13,124 nt of DNA from an uncultured Oscillospiraceae bacterium (GTDB taxonomy: Bacteria > Bacillota > Clostridia > Oscillospirales > Oscillospiraceae): positions 1 to 13,124 of the forward strand of contig CAAFEV010000150.1 in the NCBI GenBank assembly GCA_900762005.1, in the 5' to 3' direction. Position 1 is the stretch's first letter, and each line of letters starts with the position of its first letter. The translations under genes and the position numbers were made by a program. Of the stretch, positions 13,023 to 13,124 are shown one piece after another. The notes under the pieces are model-generated. The model was not told where the DNA came from and did not search any database. It saw only the letters and a list, made by a program, of their open reading frames with translations.

Positions 13023-13124
13023 ATGTATCAGGTGATAAAAAGAACAGACAAGCTTGTTGACTTCGACCTCAGCAAGATTTCATCTGCCATCCGAAAAGCG
13101 TTTGACGCGCAGGGAATCCCCTAT
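13023..13124 (+). CDS. nrdD: Anaerobic ribonucleoside-triphosphate reductase, N-terminal ATP-cone only (window edge)
   Basis: Only 34 codons are present before the window ends. MYQVIKRTDKLVDFDLSKIS and SAIRKAFDAQG match the start of the ATP-cone domain, the allosteric nucleotide-sensing module at the N-terminus of NrdD. GAGG (13009-13012) overlapping the nrdG stop is the ribosome binding site. ATP cones also occur in NrdA, NrdJ and NrdR, but the adjacent activase points to class III NrdD. Confidence 0.85.
   Translation, partial: MYQVIKRTDKLVDFDLSKISSAIRKAFDAQGIPY

Overview
The window reads as chromosomal DNA from an anaerobic, low-to-mid GC Firmicute of the class Clostridia, probably a gut Oscillospirales/Ruminococcaceae-type bacterium. 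The reasons are an L27 with the Firmicute N-terminal extension next to its protease Prp, the rplU-prp-rpmA-obgE order, a bifurcating NfnAB transhydrogenase, an oxygen-sensitive class III ribonucleotide reductase operon, SPaseII lipoprotein and LCP cell-wall proteins, and intergenic hairpin repeats of a kind I recall from gut Clostridia. The taxonomic placement is an inference; no rRNA is present.

Layout. (a) 1-2886, minus strand: promoter, a short leader, rplU (L21), prp, rpmA (L27), an intrinsic terminator, a GNAT acetyltransferase, then obgE, which runs off the left edge. (b) 2882-5840, plus strand: a back-to-back promoter, apbE (FMN transferase lipoprotein), a NusG-domain-II membrane protein, then a separately promoted coiled-coil/M23 murein hydrolase and its terminator, with a 41-bp hairpin tandem array between gene and terminator. 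(c) 5839-6267, minus strand: a two-CBS-domain protein with a terminator hairpin directly in front of its ribosome binding site. (d) 6320-6840: about 520 bp without a gene, filled with repeats (a small hairpin, three 57-bp tandem copies, two linked hairpins related to the array at 5641). (e) 6841-9153, minus strand: nfnA-nfnB. (f) 9150-12152, minus strand: LCP protein, D-2-hydroxyacid dehydrogenase and glutamyl-Q tRNA(Asp) synthetase, tightly packed. (g) 12225-13124, plus strand: an NrdR-type operator, nrdG, and the first 34 codons of nrdD.

How the parts work together. Region (a) is translation and ribosome assembly: Prp trims L27, and Obg is a 50S assembly GTPase. Region (g) supplies dNTPs under anaerobiosis, with the radical-SAM activase encoded just before the reductase and a good match to the NrdR box placed over the start of transcription. 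NfnAB balances NADH, NADPH and ferredoxin. The coding content is mostly conserved housekeeping and I found no unknown protein system. The parts most worth a second look are non-coding: the modular hairpin repeats at two loci, the NrdR operator, two terminators that run straight into the next ribosome binding site, and the palindrome shared by the -35 boxes of two divergent promoters.
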